A stretch of DNA of 39,201 bases, taken from Deltaproteobacteria bacterium. GTDB taxonomy: Bacteria > Desulfobacterota > DSM-4660 > Desulfatiglandales > HGW-15. The position numbers and the translations under genes are program-made. Within the stretch, counting starts at the first letter, position 1, and the number at the start of each line of letters is the position of its first letter. The notes below the pieces were generated by a model. The model saw only the letters and a program-made list of their open reading frames with translations. It was not told the origin of the DNA and did no database searches. Positions 37,819-39,201 of this stretch are shown here, piece by piece. The stretch is from contig JAGVAP010000131.1 in NCBI GenBank assembly GCA_020060215.1, positions 1 to 39,201 of the forward strand, given 5' to 3'.

Positions 37819-38886
37819 CTCCCCCATCACCATCTCCACGATCACCGCACACTCCACCCCGAAGGGGAGATAGCCTGCGTAGCCGATCAAGGGCATTTCG
37901 AAGATGTGGAATCTCTGCACAAAGGGGACCTGGTAGATCCATTTTGCCAGGCTGAAGAAGTTCCACGTCTCCCAGAAGACACCGCATATCAGAGCGGCGG
38001 CTGCGGATGCCGTCAGCAGGCTCCAGTCGCCATGCCTGACCCCTGAGAAGATGTGAGGCTCCCCGAAGAGGGTCTTGAGGGAGACCAGGATGAGCAGGGG
38101 CGAGATCCACAGGAGCGAAAAGGCGTAATCGGGAAAGATACCAAGAAATGCAAGCCCCAGACCCGCGGCGAGGAGGACGAGCAGTGCGACGGTCTTCGGT
38201 CGATCTACGGAGAAACGGGAGAAGTCCTGAAACTTCCGGGGCCATGGAAAAGAAAGGACCCACGCCCGGGTTGCCGTGAAGGCGGGCAGCACGGTTGAGA
38301 AGGCGAGGGTGGCATACCAGAAGTATTCCTGCGGGCCCATGGGGGGGCCCACATAATACCAGTTCTGGACAAATCGGTTCAGGTATTCGAAAAACCACCA
38401 GAACATCGCGCTGGCCGGAAAGAGCAGCAGAAAGGAGACCGGTCGGTCCAGCAGCGGGCAGCCGCCTGTTCGGCAATAGGTCAGTGCGTTCATCGTGAGA
38501 ATGAGAGATACCCAGAGGGGCGTAAAGGTATGGGCCTGCAGCCCGGAAAACCATGGGAAACGGGTCCATGCAAGGATCCAGGAGCAGATGCCGAAGATCA
38601 CGCCGACCCAGCCCCACCAGGGGAACGGCTCCCGACGCACGGGAGGCGGATCTTCCGCACCGTTCTTCCGGAACCCTCTCTTGAGAAAGGGGGTGATGAC
38701 CGCAAGGACAAAGACCACGTAACCGGAAAACAGAGGCCAGGAAAAAGGGGCATGGGTGACATAAAGGGTCGTGGGCGGGAATTCCAGGTACCGATGCACG
38801 GGAAGACCCCCAAGGGCCACGCCCAACAGGGGCAGGCCCAGCAGCATCAGGGCAAGGACCGCGACTTTTAAAGGGGTACGAATCAT
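37750..38886 (-). CDS. Multi-spanning membrane protein, function unknown
   Basis: 378 residues with roughly nine or ten hydrophobic segments (for example about 7-27, 51-69, 90-109, 147-167, 232-251, 255-274, 290-308, 330-352). Notable conserved-looking blocks: LTYCRTGGCPLLDRP, FWWFFEYLNRFVQNW, then VFWETWNFFSLAKWIYQVPF and IFEMPLIGYAGYLPFGVE. I do not recognise a named family with a known function. The last residues (MQDAGSTIQDAKYRMLDRRS) are written by the GATGCAGGAT repeat, so the original C-terminus has probably been replaced. Start ATG 38886 has only a weak GGGTG ribosome site. Transcribed toward phoU. Confidence 0.75.
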   Translation of the reverse strand: MIRTPLKVAVLALMLLGLPLLGVALGGLPVHRYLEFPPTTLYVTHAPFSWPLFSGYVVFVLAVITPFLKRGFRKNGAEDPPPVRREPFPWWGWVGVIFGICSWILAWTRFPWFSGLQAHTFTPLWVSLILTMNALTYCRTGGCPLLDRPVSFLLLFPASAMFWWFFEYLNRFVQNWYYVGPPMGPQEYFWYATLAFSTVLPAFTATRAWVLSFPWPRKFQDFSRFSVDRPKTVALLVLLAAGLGLAFLGIFPDYAFSLLWISPLLILVSLKTLFGEPHIFSGVRHGDWSLLTASAAAALICGVFWETWNFFSLAKWIYQVPFVQRFHIFEMPLIGYAGYLPFGVECAVIVEMVMGERMQDAGSTIQDAKYRMLDRRSK

Positions 38887-39201
38887 GTTTCACCCGGGCT
38901 CCCCAGCGATGATAATGCTTCGCATGGGCAAAGGGAAGATGCCGCTCTTCGGATCCGGAAAGTTTTCACTAAACCCTCTACCGATCCGGGGTGAAAGCCA
39001 TGATTTGGAAAATCCGAATATCGAATATCTAAATGAAGGAATAATCCACTGGCATGCCAGTGGTATGAACAATGGCTTTGCCAGTGATTAGTGCCGGGAA
39101 CAAAAGATTTTTCTCAAGGGACCAAATTGATCAAAGGGAAATCCTCACCCTGAACCAAGAACCGGCGGATAAGCTTCAATATGAATGAATATCGTTGGAG
39201 C
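38887..39201. other. 315-bp end of window, no gene seen
   Basis: AATCCGAATATCGAATATC words (about 39010-39030) and an 18-bp palindrome (39046-39063). No coding signal I trust. Confidence 0.5.
39046..39063. repeat. Perfect 18-bp palindrome CCACTGGCATGCCAGTGG
   Basis: Both halves match exactly with no loop. A partial third half (TTGCCAGTGA) follows 16 bp later. It could be an operator or part of a repeat family. Confidence 0.6.

Overview
The window looks like part of the chromosome of an anaerobic, GC-rich, Gram-negative bacterium, most likely a member of Desulfobacterota (the former Deltaproteobacteria, Syntrophobacterales-like). The evidence is an outer-membrane barrel protein with a Wza/Wzc export system, a complete bacterial carbonyl branch of the Wood-Ljungdahl pathway, a dnaA-dnaN-gyrB-gyrA replication cluster, a Pho/Pst regulon, and intergenic gaps full of short word-like repeats. 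The taxonomy is inferred from gene content and style, not from a marker search.

Layout. (1) 1-8241 is the end of an exopolysaccharide locus on the + strand: a Thr/Pro-rich partial ORF, an outer-membrane beta-barrel, a Wza-like export lipoprotein, a Wzc-like tyrosine autokinase, its PHP-type phosphatase and a response regulator with a C-terminal membrane helix. A frameshifted GxxExxY-family gene lies between wza and wzc. (2) 8342-9406 holds a four-helix-bundle (23S rRNA intervening-sequence type) gene and a GGDEF diguanylate cyclase on the - strand. (3) 9669-19855, - strand, is the CODH/acetyl-CoA synthase cluster, transcribed cooC, acsD, cooS/acsA, acsB, acsC, acsE, ending in a strong hairpin terminator. 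AcsD has a charged extension of about 170 residues, and cooS is frameshifted in its last 30 codons. (4) 19951-28648, + strand: a divergent dnaA, then dnaN, gyrB, gyrA and gpsA, with no recF. (5) 28841-37564, + strand: birA, then phoB-phoR-pstS-pstC-pstA-pstB-phoU. (6) 37750-38886, - strand: a multi-spanning membrane protein of unknown function.

How the genes work together. The CODH/ACS enzymes join a methyl group from methyl-tetrahydrofolate (AcsE, then the AcsCD corrinoid protein) to CO made by CooS on the AcsB A-cluster, giving acetyl-CoA or running in reverse. PhoR-PhoB would sense phosphate limitation and switch on the Pst importer. I see 7-bp direct repeats with an 11-bp period (consensus about CCTAACA) in front of phoB and pstS, which look like the Pho boxes of this lineage.

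The most unusual feature is outside the genes. Nearly every intergenic gap contains one of about fifteen families of short-word repeats or palindromes, most of them arranged as inverted pairs. Two families bracket small orphan genes (GxxExxY and the four-helix-bundle protein). A roughly 130-bp element occurs twice, 34 kb apart. Two genes have C-termini written by a repeat. These look like families of small mobile or proliferating elements, and they are the best candidates here for an undescribed system.
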